From Psychrobacillus sp042945595 (lineage in GTDB: Bacteria > Bacillota > Bacilli > Bacillales_A > Planococcaceae), in assembly GCF_042945595.1 (NCBI RefSeq), contig NZ_CP168493.1:1860001-1924000 (forward strand): a DNA stretch of 64,000 nucleotides. Direction: 5' to 3'. This document shows, one piece after another, positions 8,063 through 15,805 of the stretch (its first letter is position 1; each line of letters starts with the position of its first letter). Made by a program: the position numbers and the translations under genes. Under the pieces are notes generated by a model, which saw only the letters and a list, made by a program, of their open reading frames with translations, ran no database searches and had not been told where the DNA came from.

Positions 8063-8340
8063 TTATTCAACTAACATGAAAATTAGTTTCTTAAAGGAAA
8101 GAAAAATGACAATACTTAAGAAGACCCCTGCTTAATCGTTAAAAAAAAGAGGAGAGCGTAAATAAGTCAATGGATTACGGTAGACTGGATAAAGGTCAGA
8201 ATCAGTATTGGCACTTCCTGACCAATTCATTCTCTGTGGTGCAGCACTGATTTTGTGCTGCATGGATGGCTAACGGGTGGTTTAGTTATAGATCATGGGT
8301 TGCAAATGCAACTCTTTTTTTCTTGTTGAACTAATGTCAC
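8063..8340 (+). repeat. Long-form composite repeat, copy 10
   Basis: TTATTCAACTAACATGAAAA, then the module GACAATACTTAAGAAGACCC ... TGCTGCATGGATGGCTAACG shared with 2618-2799, then GGTGGTTTAGTTATAGATCATG, a hairpin GGGTTGCAAATGCAACTC and a T run. The right arm after TTGTTGAACTAATG is worn. Confidence 0.75.
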
Positions 8341-8416
8341 AGGGTGAAACAATTGTGATTATTAACCGTAGAATAATAATATAAGTATTCTGCATTGAAT
8401 GGGAGGTAATGTTATT

Positions 8417-8845
8417 GTGTATGGTATTGAACCGATAGTCTGGCTTAAGTTGATCTTTGTGATAGTAATTTTTTCATTATTGTTTATTATTTTTGGTTCA
8501 GTTATGAGAAGGTGGTTGAAAGTTGAAAAGAAGAAGCGTTTTTCACATAACCACGTGAATGACAAACACCAAAAAATCGATTGGACGATTAGAATAATTT
8601 TCATCGCTTTTATAATATTGGGATCTTCTATTAATGTCGCTCGAGATTATACAGAACGAATTTGGTTTTTAGAGTCATGGTATTTATTATTCGGTTTAAC
8701 GATATTGTCCGAGGCAGTTCGAGCATTGATGGAATGGAAATATGCGGATAATAAAAAAGCATATATTTTTACTTTGAGTCAGTTAGTATTTGGCATGATA
8801 TTAGTAATTTCAATATTGAGAACTAACTTTTTGGGTATGTTTTAA
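8417..8845 (+). CDS. Small membrane protein, unknown
   Basis: A 142-residue protein with an N-terminal transmembrane segment (about residues 9-32), a basic linker (VEKKKRFSHNH), and three more hydrophobic segments. I choose GTG 8417 because GGGAGG at 8401-8406 is placed for it; an ATG at 8399 would lie before that site. No family recognised. Its TAA stop is 11 bases before repeat copy 11, which a group II intron splits. Confidence 0.65.
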   Translation: MYGIEPIVWLKLIFVIVIFSLLFIIFGSVMRRWLKVEKKKRFSHNHVNDKHQKIDWTIRIIFIAFIILGSSINVARDYTERIWFLESWYLLFGLTILSEAVRALMEWKYADNKKAYIFTLSQLVFGMILVISILRTNFLGMF

Positions 8846-8856
8846 CGAACTTTGTT

Positions 8857-9500
8857 CTTCAACTAACGAGGTGCTTGTGCGGCCGAGCCTAGGTCGTATC
8901 ATATAGCGGGTGGGATTCCCGTCGAGAAAGAACTAGCCATTCACTCGTAGCGAGTCTTGGAGGGCTAATGGTAATATTAGACTTTAAGCGTAGACAGTTA
9001 GGTGGTGGGCCGAAAGCTACATTTTTATCCATCGTTAAAGGCAAGAAGGATAGAACCTCTCTGGAGTCAGAGACCTTGGCATGTCAAACATGGATTTGAT
9101 ACGGCAACTCGGGAGACCCTACCGGTCTTTTCTTCTTATAGAAGAGTATGGTGTACAAGCGATAATAAGCAAGGAAGCCAAATGCCGTTGTAGGGAGTCG
9201 GATAGCAGCGTAGTACCAATGAAGTTGGGTAATGCCGATGGAGGAAAGGCTGCTACCAAGTTATCACCCTGACTAGGGACACATTTACTACACGCAGAGG
9301 TAGGGATAATAAATGGAAACAAAACTATTAAGGATAACAGAATTAGCAAAAATTTGAGTGAAAGAGATTAGCTATATTTTGTGAATGGTGACTAGGAATA
9401 GCCTTGTGCGTAAATAGCGCAAGCACGATTCTGTGAGGGGGGAGGAACACAATCTACCGAAAGGTAGAGAGGTTCCCTTCTACTCGACTAGTTGAAGAAG
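8857..9500 (+). repeat. Palindromic repeat, copy 11, split by a group II intron
   Basis: The left piece is CTTCAACTAACGAGGTGCTT (8857-8876) and the right piece TAGTTGAAGAAG (9489-9500). Joined, they give CTTCAACTA, an 11-base centre ACGAGGTGCTT, and TAGTTGAAG, a perfect 9-bp inverted repeat. No convincing second half of the unit follows. Confidence 0.8.
8877..9488 (+). mobile_element. Group II intron without an ORF
   Basis: It begins with GTGCG, the consensus 5' end, and continues with conserved domain I sequence (GTCGTATCATATAGCGGG, AGTCTTGGAGGGCTAATGG). Near the 3' end are a domain V-like hairpin around AGCCTTGTGCG...CACGATTCT, then domain VI: GGAAC/GTTCC and TCTACC-GAAA-GGTAGA stems, and the end TTCTACTCGAC, with an unpaired A seven bases from the end where the branch point is expected. 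At 612 bases it has no reverse transcriptase/maturase, so it would need one in trans. Domain V has some mismatches compared with the usual form, so splicing activity is not certain. Short reading frames inside are chance. Confidence 0.85.
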
Positions 9501-9628
9501 AAAGTGTTAAATAAAGGCTCTGTTAAAGAATAATGTTGAAAATCCTTTTGGAATATTCTTTGTATCGAACAACTTTTATTAAGTGAAATCATCTATGTAA
9601 AAAGTAGCGAAAAAAATGAGGTGATATT

Positions 9629-9910
9629 ATGCGATTTATGTTCAATAAGATAACACTTTTCAGCATAAGTTTTTTATCATTTTGTTTAATAGTAATTGGA
9701 TTTATATTACAAGCCATCCTTATCCCTTTACAAGATATTAATCTTATAAGTAATAAAGAGCTATTGGAATTTCAAAAAGAATATGCAATAAACTATCCCT
9801 TAGGAACAGGGCTACTCTATTTAGGTCTGTTTCTAATGATTTTAGTTATAATTCTATTTATTATTAAGTTTATAAAATCAAAAAGTAATAACCAAAAATC
9901 AGATGTATAA
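9629..9910 (+). CDS. Two-helix small membrane protein, unknown
   Basis: A 93-residue protein with transmembrane segments at about residues 10-32 and 60-82 and a basic tail (KFIKSKSNNQKS). GAGGTG is 6 bases before the ATG. No family recognised. It is the gene of the unit between copies 11 and 12. Confidence 0.6.
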   Translation: MRFMFNKITLFSISFLSFCLIVIGFILQAILIPLQDINLISNKELLEFQKEYAINYPLGTGLLYLGLFLMILVIILFIIKFIKSKSNNQKSDV

Positions 9911-9931
9911 CTATCCAACTACAATATTTGT

Positions 9932-10024
9932 ACTTCAACTAACGGAGTGATTTAGTAGAAGATCATGGATTGCTTAGGCAACTCCTTTTTCTTATTAAAC
10001 TACCGGTGTAGTTTAGTTGAAGAG
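9932..10024 (+). repeat. Palindromic inter-gene repeat, copy 12
   Basis: Left arm CTTCAACTAACGGAGTGATT, centre GATTGCTTAGGCAACTCC with a T5 run, right arm TTATTAAACTACCGGTG then TAGTTTAGTTGAAGAG. The outer arms pair perfectly over CTTCAACTA/TAGTTGAAG. Confidence 0.8.
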
Positions 10025-10146
10025 TGTTGTTTAACTTGTGTTCAACAATCAGGCCAAATTATGGAACAAGATTATTGAATTAACTGTTGGATTTGCAAAG
10101 GATGTAGAGGTTTTAATTAGATTATAAGTAGGAATTGAGGATTTAT

Positions 10147-10686
10147 ATGGAAAAATCGAAAAATAATCAAAATAAAATAACTGCTGGCTTGTTGGCCGTA
10201 TATTTATTTGTATTAACATGGATTATACTCTTTAAAATGCAATTTTCATTTCAAGACTTGCGTCATTTCACGGATTTTAGGGGAATCAGCTTAATCCCTT
10301 TTGCTGGTTCAGTTATTGTTAATAATCAAATAGATTTTAATGAAATAATCTTTAATTTAATTGCATTTATCCCATTTGGAATTTATATGAGTATGCTAAA
10401 ACCAAATTGGTCTTTCTTGAAAAAGATTGTACCAATAGCAGGAGTTAGTTTGTTATTTGAAGTATTGCAATTCATCTTTGCTATAGGAGGTAGCGATGTA
10501 ACTGACCTTATGGGAAATACATTAGGTGGAATTATTGGAGTTGGAGTTTATATTGTATTTTGTAAGCTGTTTAGTACAAAAGCAAATAAAATCCTTAATG
10601 TTTTAGCTTCAATCGGAACGATATGTATTTTTGCATTAATGCTGTTATTAATTATTGGTGTTATTAGGTACGGGAATTATGAATAA
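10147..10686 (+). CDS. VanZ family membrane protein
   Basis: A 179-residue VanZ-like protein. It has an N-terminal transmembrane helix, the typical NLIAFIPFGIYMSML segment (about residue 78) and the later GGSDVTDLMGNTLGGIIGV motif (about residue 121), followed by two more helices. Named after the teicoplanin accessory protein; the role of the chromosomal relatives is unclear, and there are no other van genes here. I choose ATG 10147; a TTG 12 bases upstream overlaps the GAGGA ribosome site. Confidence 0.88.
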   Translation: MEKSKNNQNKITAGLLAVYLFVLTWIILFKMQFSFQDLRHFTDFRGISLIPFAGSVIVNNQIDFNEIIFNLIAFIPFGIYMSMLKPNWSFLKKIVPIAGVSLLFEVLQFIFAIGGSDVTDLMGNTLGGIIGVGVYIVFCKLFSTKANKILNVLASIGTICIFALMLLLIIGVIRYGNYE

Positions 10687-10727
10687 TTATTGATGTGTTG
10701 GGGCTTTACTTTCAGGAACTTTATACT

Positions 10728-10783
10728 GCAATCGGGCGCGATTGTTTAATAAGGGTCTCTTTCTTACTCAACTAACCGATGCT
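10728..10783 (+). repeat. Palindromic repeat, copy 13, cut by an IS3 remnant
   Basis: ATCGGGCGCGATTGTTTAAT and AAGGGTCTCT match copy 4; then TTACTCAACTAACCGATGC. The expected TTTAGTTGAATAAG is replaced by the end of an IS3-type transposase remnant. Confidence 0.7.
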
Positions 10784-10999
10784 TTGGGCAGCTAAGGTTT
10801 GAACTCGGTATTGTACCGGGCTCAGACCTTTAAATTTTGACTTAATTCGTTTCGTATTATAGTACTCGAAATATTTTTCTAGTTCTAGTTTAAAATGTTT
10901 TACACTTTCAAATTCTTTGAGATATAGAAGCTCGGACTTCATGATGCCAATGAAATTCTTCATGACTGAATTATCATAACAGTTACCTTTACGAGACAT
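10772..10999 (-). pseudogene. IS3-family transposase (orfB), C-terminal remnant
   Basis: About 75 codons on the minus strand code for the end of an IS3/IS150-type DDE integrase: GNCYDNSVMKNFIGIMKSE with the last catalytic glutamate, then YYNTKRIKSKFKGLSPVQYR. The first 200 or so residues are missing. The frame runs beyond the normal end (QTLAA) into bases of the palindromic repeat, so the true stop has been lost where element and repeat meet. No inverted repeats of the IS could be found. Confidence 0.8.
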
Positions 11000-11061
11000 A
11001 CTTTGCGTGATTTCTCTTTAGAGTAAAGTCTGACTGTACTGTTTCATTTGATAATTGAATT

Positions 11062-11100
11062 AGAAAAGCTCAATCCATGGTATTCGGATTGAGCTTTTTG
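11062..11100 (+). terminator. Rho-independent terminator-like hairpin
   Basis: AAAAGCTCAATCC and GGATTGAGCTTTTT form a 13-bp stem with a 9-base loop. It could act on either strand. A second hairpin (GCATTTCTT/AAGAAATGC, about 11132-11160) follows. The rest of 11000-11290 shows nothing more. Confidence 0.6.
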
Positions 11101-11290
11101 AACAAGTTGTAAATTTAACATTTTAAAGTAAGAGCATTTCTTTGAAATAAGAAATGCATTTTATTTTTGTGAAAATTAAAAGGACATTTAAATAACAAAA
11201 ATAATATAATGAAAAACAATACGGATTTATTGCGAAACGATAAATGATGTGTTAAATTTATATTGTCATTAAATAAGTGAGGTGCTTAAT

Positions 11291-11776
11291 ATGAATGTTA
11301 AACGAGGTTCAACCACTTTCTTAAAGGTAATTATTTTTCTGGCTGGAATTGCAGTTCTTGCTTTATGTATATTTTTAGTGCCCCATATGGCGAATTTCGC
11401 ATCAAAATTGTATCCAAATATTGCCCCATTGAAATATCTCGTTTTCATCGTGATGTATGGAGCGGCTGTGCCTTTTTACTTTGCTCTCTATCAGGCTTTC
11501 AATCTTTTACGGTACATTGACGAAAACACAGCGTTCTCGGAATTATCTGTAAAGTCGTTAATGAACATAAAGTGCTGTGCGATTACAATCAGTGGTTTGT
11601 ATGTATTAGGTTTGCCACTCTTCCGTTTTATAGCGAAGAAAGTTGACCCACCTATTGGATTAATGGGACTCATCATCATTTTTGCTTCGTTGGTTATCGC
11701 CGTTTTTGCTGCTATCCTCCAACGGCTTCTACAAGAAGCGATTAACATAAAATCAGAAAATGATTTGACGGTCTGA
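11291..11776 (+). CDS. DUF2975 membrane protein
   Basis: A 161-residue protein with four transmembrane segments (about residues 10-31, 50-73, 95-116 and 124-146), matching DUF2975. Between helices 2 and 3 is the family's FNLLRYIDENTAFSELSVKSL loop. I choose ATG 11291 behind GAGGTG. The next gene, a small Cro/C1-type regulator, starts 10 bases after the stop; the pair DUF2975 plus YozG-like regulator is common in Firmicutes, and its function is unknown. Confidence 0.85.
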   Translation: MNVKRGSTTFLKVIIFLAGIAVLALCIFLVPHMANFASKLYPNIAPLKYLVFIVMYGAAVPFYFALYQAFNLLRYIDENTAFSELSVKSLMNIKCCAITISGLYVLGLPLFRFIAKKVDPPIGLMGLIIIFASLVIAVFAAILQRLLQEAINIKSENDLTV

Positions 11777-11786
11777 GGTGGATGAT

Positions 11787-12005
11787 ATGGCAATTATTAT
11801 TAATATTGATGTGATGTTAGCAAAACGAAAAATGAGTGTAACGGAGCTTTCGGAGAGGGTTGGAATTACTATGGCGAATATTTCCATTCTGAAAAATGGG
11901 AAAGCAAAAGCGGTTCGTTTTTCAACATTAGAAGCGATATGTAAGACTTTGGATTGTCAGCCAGGTGATATTTTGGAGTACAAAAGCGACGAAGACACTC
12001 AATAA
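11787..12005 (+). CDS. Small HTH regulator, YozG-like (Cro/C1 family)
   Basis: A 72-residue protein that is almost wholly an HTH_3 domain: VTELSERVGITMANISILKNG forms the helix-turn-helix, followed by FSTLEAICKTLDCQPGDIL. ATG 11787 is 6 bases after GAGGTGG; a GTG 9 bases upstream overlaps that site. It likely regulates the operon it shares with the DUF2975 gene. Not linked to a toxin that I can see. Confidence 0.88.
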   Translation: MAIIINIDVMLAKRKMSVTELSERVGITMANISILKNGKAKAVRFSTLEAICKTLDCQPGDILEYKSDEDTQ

Positions 12006-12020
12006 AAACAGACAACAAAT

Positions 12021-12082
12021 TTATTTAACTAACGGGAGTTGATAGAGAATTTTAGGGATAGCTTAATTGCTATCCCGTCTTT
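12021..12082 (+). repeat. Palindromic repeat, copy 14 (left part with hairpin)
   Basis: Left arm TTATTTAACTAACGGGAG, then a hairpin AGGGATAGCTTAATTGCTATCCC. No good right arm follows at once; ACTGAACATTAGTTTAATAAG at 12274-12295 may be its worn counterpart. Confidence 0.6.
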
Positions 12083-12354
12083 GCGTTTTTTGATGTAATT
12101 TATTCTGAGAATTGCATTGATATTAGTGACAAAAAATATGATGTGATTTGCAATGTTTGCACCTCAAAGGGAACCTGTTAAGAAAAACTCGGTTCCTTTT
12201 TAATTTGATAATTCTTATCAGTACCCGACTTTGTTGTCACGATGAAAATACTTCTGGTACCCGACTTAATTGTAACTGAACATTAGTTTAATAAGGTAAA
12301 AATAATAGGATTATACAAAGTGAGAAATAAAAAGAGTAGAGGAGGAATTTAAAC
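12083..12354 (+). other. Intergenic stretch with terminator and a short direct repeat
   Basis: GGGAACC...GGTTCC with a T5 tail (12166-12203) is terminator-like. TACCCGACTTTGTTGTCAC (about 12222) and TACCCGACTTAATTGTAAC (about 12260) form a direct repeat 38 bases apart. No gene seen. Confidence 0.5.
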
Positions 12355-12762
12355 TTGGATAAAACTCAAGTAATGGTTGAATTTAGCCTGTTTGGTGATG
12401 AGTTCCCAATAGATCATGTGACCAAAAAGTTGGGAATTGAACCAACTGAAACTTATAAAAAGGGTGATGTCATCGTAAGACCCTTTAATCCAAAAGTTAT
12501 TTCAACGAAAACCCGTTATCGAATAGAAACAGCCTGGTCATTAAGCACAGGGTATCAAGAATCATATGATGTTAAAGAACAAATAGATCAAATTTTGGAG
12601 CAGTTAAAAAGTAAATTAGCTACAATAAATCATTTGAAAGAAAAGAATAATTTAGAATGTTTATTCTCTATCGTTATCATAATGGAAAATGGATATACTC
12701 CAGGTTTACATCTTGATAACCAACAGATTGAATTCGCAATTAGTATAAAAGCCGAGTTTTGA
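12355..12762 (+). CDS. DUF4279 domain protein
   Basis: A 135-residue protein, TTG start behind GAGGAGG. The whole length fits DUF4279: an N-terminal VEFSLFGDEFPIDHVTKKLGIEPTETYKKG type segment (shown here only in part), a central ETAWSLSTGYQESYDV and a C-terminal strand-rich region with PGLHLDNQQIEF. Members are often encoded singly or beside toxins and some are guessed to be immunity proteins; nothing here confirms that. Cytoplasmic. Confidence 0.75.
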   Translation: MDKTQVMVEFSLFGDEFPIDHVTKKLGIEPTETYKKGDVIVRPFNPKVISTKTRYRIETAWSLSTGYQESYDVKEQIDQILEQLKSKLATINHLKEKNNLECLFSIVIIMENGYTPGLHLDNQQIEFAISIKAEF

Positions 12763-12978
12763 TATTGATTTGTATGCTAACCCTTATAAAAGTAATGTTG
12801 AAGACAAAATATTGGACAAGCTGTACTTCAATTGAGGTGGTCGAAACTACTGAAAGAACTAGATTACATTCTTGAAGGTTGCGAAAATATTATAGATAAT
12901 ACCGTTTTAGTCACTTGGAAATAATAGGTAAACACTTTTTAATTAATATACATTTTAATGTAAATGTGAATAAATACA

Positions 12979-13040
12979 CTTCAACTAACGGAGTGCTTTA
13001 GTTGAATAAATGGCTGCCTTTACAGGGCGGATTTTTCTTT
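12979..13040 (+). repeat. Palindromic repeat, copy 15 (left part)
   Basis: CTTCAACTAACGGAGTGCTT then TAGTTGAATAAATGGCTGCC and CAGGGCGG with a T6 run. It shows what copy 11 would look like without its intron. The 216 bases before it (12763-12978) hold only a short frame without a start codon (12837-12922). Confidence 0.7.
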
Positions 13041-13102
13041 TGGAGAAAATTCCTAAGACGGGTTTTATGTCAACTTAGTGGTAATGATTGAATCTTTCGC
13101 GG

Positions 13103-13345
13103 TTACATCAACGACTTCTTAGTAAAATTTATAAACCAAATATTTTCAATGACAGTCGCTTTTATTCCATGCCTAACATGAGTTTGCCAATTATAAAAAC
13201 CAGCCAGAGAGGGACAAACAAACGCTATAATCGGATAATCCTTCCGCGTTCCACTTCTTCCTAAGAAATTAGTTTGAGTAATAGCGTAGAGGTAATGAGT
13301 TAAAGCGTTATCCTTCGATTGGAAGTGTTCAATTAGCAGGTTCGA
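13103..13345 (-). pseudogene. Orphan minus-strand reading frame, unrecognised
   Basis: About 80 open codons on the minus strand without ATG, GTG or TTG near the upstream end, reading ...FLGRSGTRKDYPIIAFVCP, then LAGFYNWQTHVRHGIKATVI to a TAA at 13103. The composition looks coding. It is most likely the C-terminal piece of a lost gene and one of very few minus-strand traces in the first 20 kb. The rest of 13041-13482 shows no feature. Confidence 0.35.
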
Positions 13346-13457
13346 TCATCTAATAGTATCCACGCCAAAAATCTCAACTCTTTTTACCTGTGAGTTCAGA
13401 TTCACGAAGCAATTTAAAAAATTGACATTGGAAAATTTATCAAATATAATTTAATTG

Positions 13458-13472
13458 AACAATGGTTAATTA
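13458..13472 (+). promoter_or_regulatory. Possible TetR operator before tetR
   Basis: AACAATGGTTAATTA lies just before the ribosome site of the TetR gene. A near match, ACCAGTGGTTAATAA, lies at 14072-14086 in front of the epimerase gene. Two like sites at the two genes of one unit suggest a shared operator. Confidence 0.4.
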
Positions 13473-13482
13473 GGAGGAAAAT

Positions 13483-14052
13483 ATGTCACCAAGAAAATCT
13501 GTACTTCAGGAATTAACAAGGGAAATGATTATGGAAGCAGCAAGAAACCTTTTTGTGAAGAAGGGGTATCAGCATGTATCAATGAGACAAATTGCTAAAG
13601 AATTAGGATACAGTCATGGTGCTCTTTATTATCATTTTGAAAATAAAGCCGAGTTGTTTTACGCATTAGTTCAAGACCATTTCTTAATGTTGGATCAAAT
13701 ACAGATTGATGTAATGAAGAAAGAGATAGGCAAAGAGGAAAAACTAAAGGAAATTCTTATGGGGTTTATTGAGTTTGGTCTTACAAATCAAAGTCATTAT
13801 GAAATCATGTTTTTAATTAAAGATGAGGAAGTCAAAAATTTTATCAATCAAGAACCTTCCAAGAGCTATGAATTGTTTGCTCAAAACATTTCCTCATTAT
13901 GTGGCAGTAAAGTCTCATTACAGGAGATATACAGTATCTTTTTGGCTTTACATGGTTTTGTCACGCATTATTGTCGGCATGTTAATACATTTGAGGATGT
14001 TAAGGACATGGCGAAAGTTCACGTGAATTTTTTAATCAAAGCGATTTATTGA
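13483..14052 (+). CDS. TetR/AcrR family transcriptional regulator
   Basis: A 189-residue TetR protein. The HTH lies at about residues 28-52 (MRQIAKELGYSHGALYYHFENK), after the typical MEAARNLFVKKGYQHVSM. The C-terminal ligand domain is all-helical and has no recognisable effector motif. GGAGGAAAAT precedes the ATG. It stands 49 bases before an NAD-dependent epimerase gene, which it probably represses together with itself through the ATGGTTAAT-type sites noted in the two leaders. Confidence 0.9.
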   Translation: MSPRKSVLQELTREMIMEAARNLFVKKGYQHVSMRQIAKELGYSHGALYYHFENKAELFYALVQDHFLMLDQIQIDVMKKEIGKEEKLKEILMGFIEFGLTNQSHYEIMFLIKDEEVKNFINQEPSKSYELFAQNISSLCGSKVSLQEIYSIFLALHGFVTHYCRHVNTFEDVKDMAKVHVNFLIKAIY

Positions 14053-14071
14053 TTTTTTTTAATTTTAATTT

Positions 14072-14086
14072 ACCAGTGGTTAATAA
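14072..14086 (+). promoter_or_regulatory. Possible TetR operator before the epimerase gene
   Basis: ACCAGTGGTTAATAA, 16 bases before the epimerase start and similar to the site in the tetR leader. Confidence 0.4.
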
Positions 14087-14101
14087 AAGAGGGGGATCGG
14101 G

Positions 14102-15040
14102 ATGACGAAAAAAGTGTTAGTATTGGGCGCTTCCGGAGGAATGGGTTATTCTATTGTAAAAGAATTGCTAAGTAGAGGGATTTTGGTGACGGCATTTGCC
14201 CGCAATAGGGAAAAGTTAGAGAAACTTTTTGGTGAAGAGGAAAATGCCACTGTTTTTTCGGGTGATCTTTTTCATTTAGAGGATTTGGATAAGGCTGCTC
14301 AGGACGTGGACATTATTTATCATTCCGCCAATATTCCGTATATCGAATGGAAAGAAAAGCTCCCTATTTTGATGTCCAATATACTTCAAACAGCAGAAAA
14401 GCATGCTGCAAAGCTGGTCATTGTGGATAATATTTATGCCTATGGACGAAGTGGTGGTGCAAAAGTAAGTGAAACAACTACCAAAAATCCACATACGAAA
14501 AAAGGAAACATACGCTTGCAGGTTGAAACTCAAGTCAAGGAATTCAATGTTCCGGCATTGATTGCCCATTTTCCGGACTTCTATGGTCCCAATGCGGAAA
14601 ATACGATATTAAATTACACATTGTTAAATGTGGTAAAGGATAAAAAATCGAGCTATGTCGGTAATCAACGGATTTCCAGGGAATTTATTTACACGCCAGA
14701 CGGAGCAAAGGCCATCGTCAATCTGTCCCTACTTAATGAGGCGTATGGTCAAAGTTGGAACATTCCGGGACCAGGTGTGATTTCTGGGGAAGAAATTGTT
14801 AAGACAATCAGAAAAATCACTGGCTATCAAAAAGGTGTGTCAACGATTTCAAAGAATATGATTCGGTTTTTGGGGTTGTTTAATCGCCAGATGCGTGAAG
14901 TGGTTGAAATGTTCTATTTAAATGAAGAACCGGTTGTACTGAATGGTGAAAAATATGAAAAGCTGATTGGAAAAGTCCCAAGTACTTCATATGAAGAAGG
15001 TTTAAGACAGACCATTGCATATATGAAACAGAATAAATAG
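14102..15040 (+). CDS. NAD-dependent epimerase/dehydratase family protein (extended SDR)
   Basis: A 312-residue extended short-chain dehydrogenase. The Rossmann motif is GASGGMG at residues 9-15, acid-binding strand FARNREKLEKLF follows, and VYHSAN-like IIYHSANIPY marks strand 4. The active-site region has NIYAYGRSGG, where tyrosine is present but the usual lysine four residues on is replaced, so catalysis may differ or be lost. Family members act on sugar nucleotides or other carbonyls; the substrate is not known. GGGGGATCGGG precedes ATG. It forms a two-gene unit with tetR. Confidence 0.8.
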   Translation: MTKKVLVLGASGGMGYSIVKELLSRGILVTAFARNREKLEKLFGEEENATVFSGDLFHLEDLDKAAQDVDIIYHSANIPYIEWKEKLPILMSNILQTAEKHAAKLVIVDNIYAYGRSGGAKVSETTTKNPHTKKGNIRLQVETQVKEFNVPALIAHFPDFYGPNAENTILNYTLLNVVKDKKSSYVGNQRISREFIYTPDGAKAIVNLSLLNEAYGQSWNIPGPGVISGEEIVKTIRKITGYQKGVSTISKNMIRFLGLFNRQMREVVEMFYLNEEPVVLNGEKYEKLIGKVPSTSYEEGLRQTIAYMKQNK

Positions 15041-15131
15041 AAACCCATTTCCAGTATGAATCAAACTTAGGGAATTTTTCATCTTTTGTAGACGGCATGC
15101 AGTTTGAGTAGCCAGTCCATCAAGAACTTCT

Positions 15132-15158
15132 GCCCACACCTAATTAATAGGTGTGGGC
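15132..15158 (+). terminator. Hairpin after the epimerase gene
   Basis: GCCCACACCT-AATTAAT-AGGTGTGGGC, a perfect 10-bp stem. The T run after it is weak. Confidence 0.55.
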
Positions 15159-15317
15159 TATTTGATGCTTCATGGAAAAAACACCTTTTTTGTAATTGAA
15201 ATGATAGTCATAATGACAATTAAGTTACTTGTTGATGTTTATTGTGGAATGAATACTTAACCGATATTCTTCGTGTAAACTTGATTAATGAAATTCAATT
15301 TGTTGATTCAATATAGA

Positions 15318-15369
15318 GGTTTGTGAAATTATGTACTTAACTACCGGGGCAGTTTAGTTGAATAAGGAA
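15318..15369 (+). repeat. Short-form palindromic repeat, copy 16
   Basis: TTGTGAAATTATGTACTTAA, CTACCGGGGCAGTTTAG and TTGAATAAGGAAA. Same short form as copy 6. The stretch 15041-15426 holds only this and the preceding hairpin. Confidence 0.7.
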
Positions 15370-15426
15370 ATACTTATTTGAAATATATTTTTGCTAATAT
15401 ATGTAGTCGCATTAAGGGGAGTATTT

Positions 15427-15641
15427 TTGAAAAATACAAAGTTAAGAATAGTATGGATCATTCCTAATGTATTTAGTTACTTGATACCATTTGGATTATC
15501 CATGTGGGTAGTGGCTAAGGGCGAGGTATTACATGAAATCAATTGATTATCTATTTACGTTATTTTATGATTTTACTTTTCTTAGTGTCAGTATTCGGTA
15601 GTTACCGAATTTGGACGTGGATAAAAGAAGTCAAAATGTAA
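15427..15641 (+). pseudogene. Frameshifted two-helix membrane protein
   Basis: TTG start behind AAGGGGAG. The frame reads 39 residues (MKNTKLRIVWIIPNVFSYLI onward, ending GEVLHEIN) to a TGA, and the sense continues in another frame as IYLRYFMILLFLVSVFG then SYRIWTWIKEVKM and TAA. One base lost near 15543 explains the break. The whole would be a small protein of about 70 residues with two transmembrane helices. It fills the unit between copies 16 and 17. Confidence 0.6.
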
Positions 15642-15654
15642 AAAAGTATTATTA

Positions 15655-15740
15655 TGCTAACGGAGGCTTTACTTCAATAAGGAATGAAGCATTTTTCCCT
15701 ATTAAGCTAACGGTGCAGGTTAGTTGAATAATATTAAAGG
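15655..15740 (+). repeat. Palindromic inter-gene repeat, copy 17
   Basis: Left arm GCTAACGGAGGCTTTACTTC then AATAAGG, centre AATGAAGCATTTTTCCC, right arm ATTAAGCTAACGGTGCAGG then TTAGTTGAATAAT. Confidence 0.75.
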
Positions 15741-15805
15741 GTTTAATTCGTCAATTGTCGAATACTTACACATAAGTTTTTATATTGAAATTAAAGGAGA
15801 AGCCA

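Noticed and set aside
9002..9349. Three overlapping short reading frames inside 9002-9349 on both strands
   Set aside because: They lie in domains I-IV of the group II intron, have no ribosome sites and no reverse transcriptase motifs.
10147..10686. Vancomycin/teicoplanin resistance locus
   Set aside because: VanZ-like proteins are common in Firmicutes; no vanA/H/X/R/S genes are near.
11291..12005. Toxin-antitoxin pair
   Set aside because: The DUF2975 plus YozG-like pair is a known membrane protein/regulator couple; nothing toxin-like is visible.
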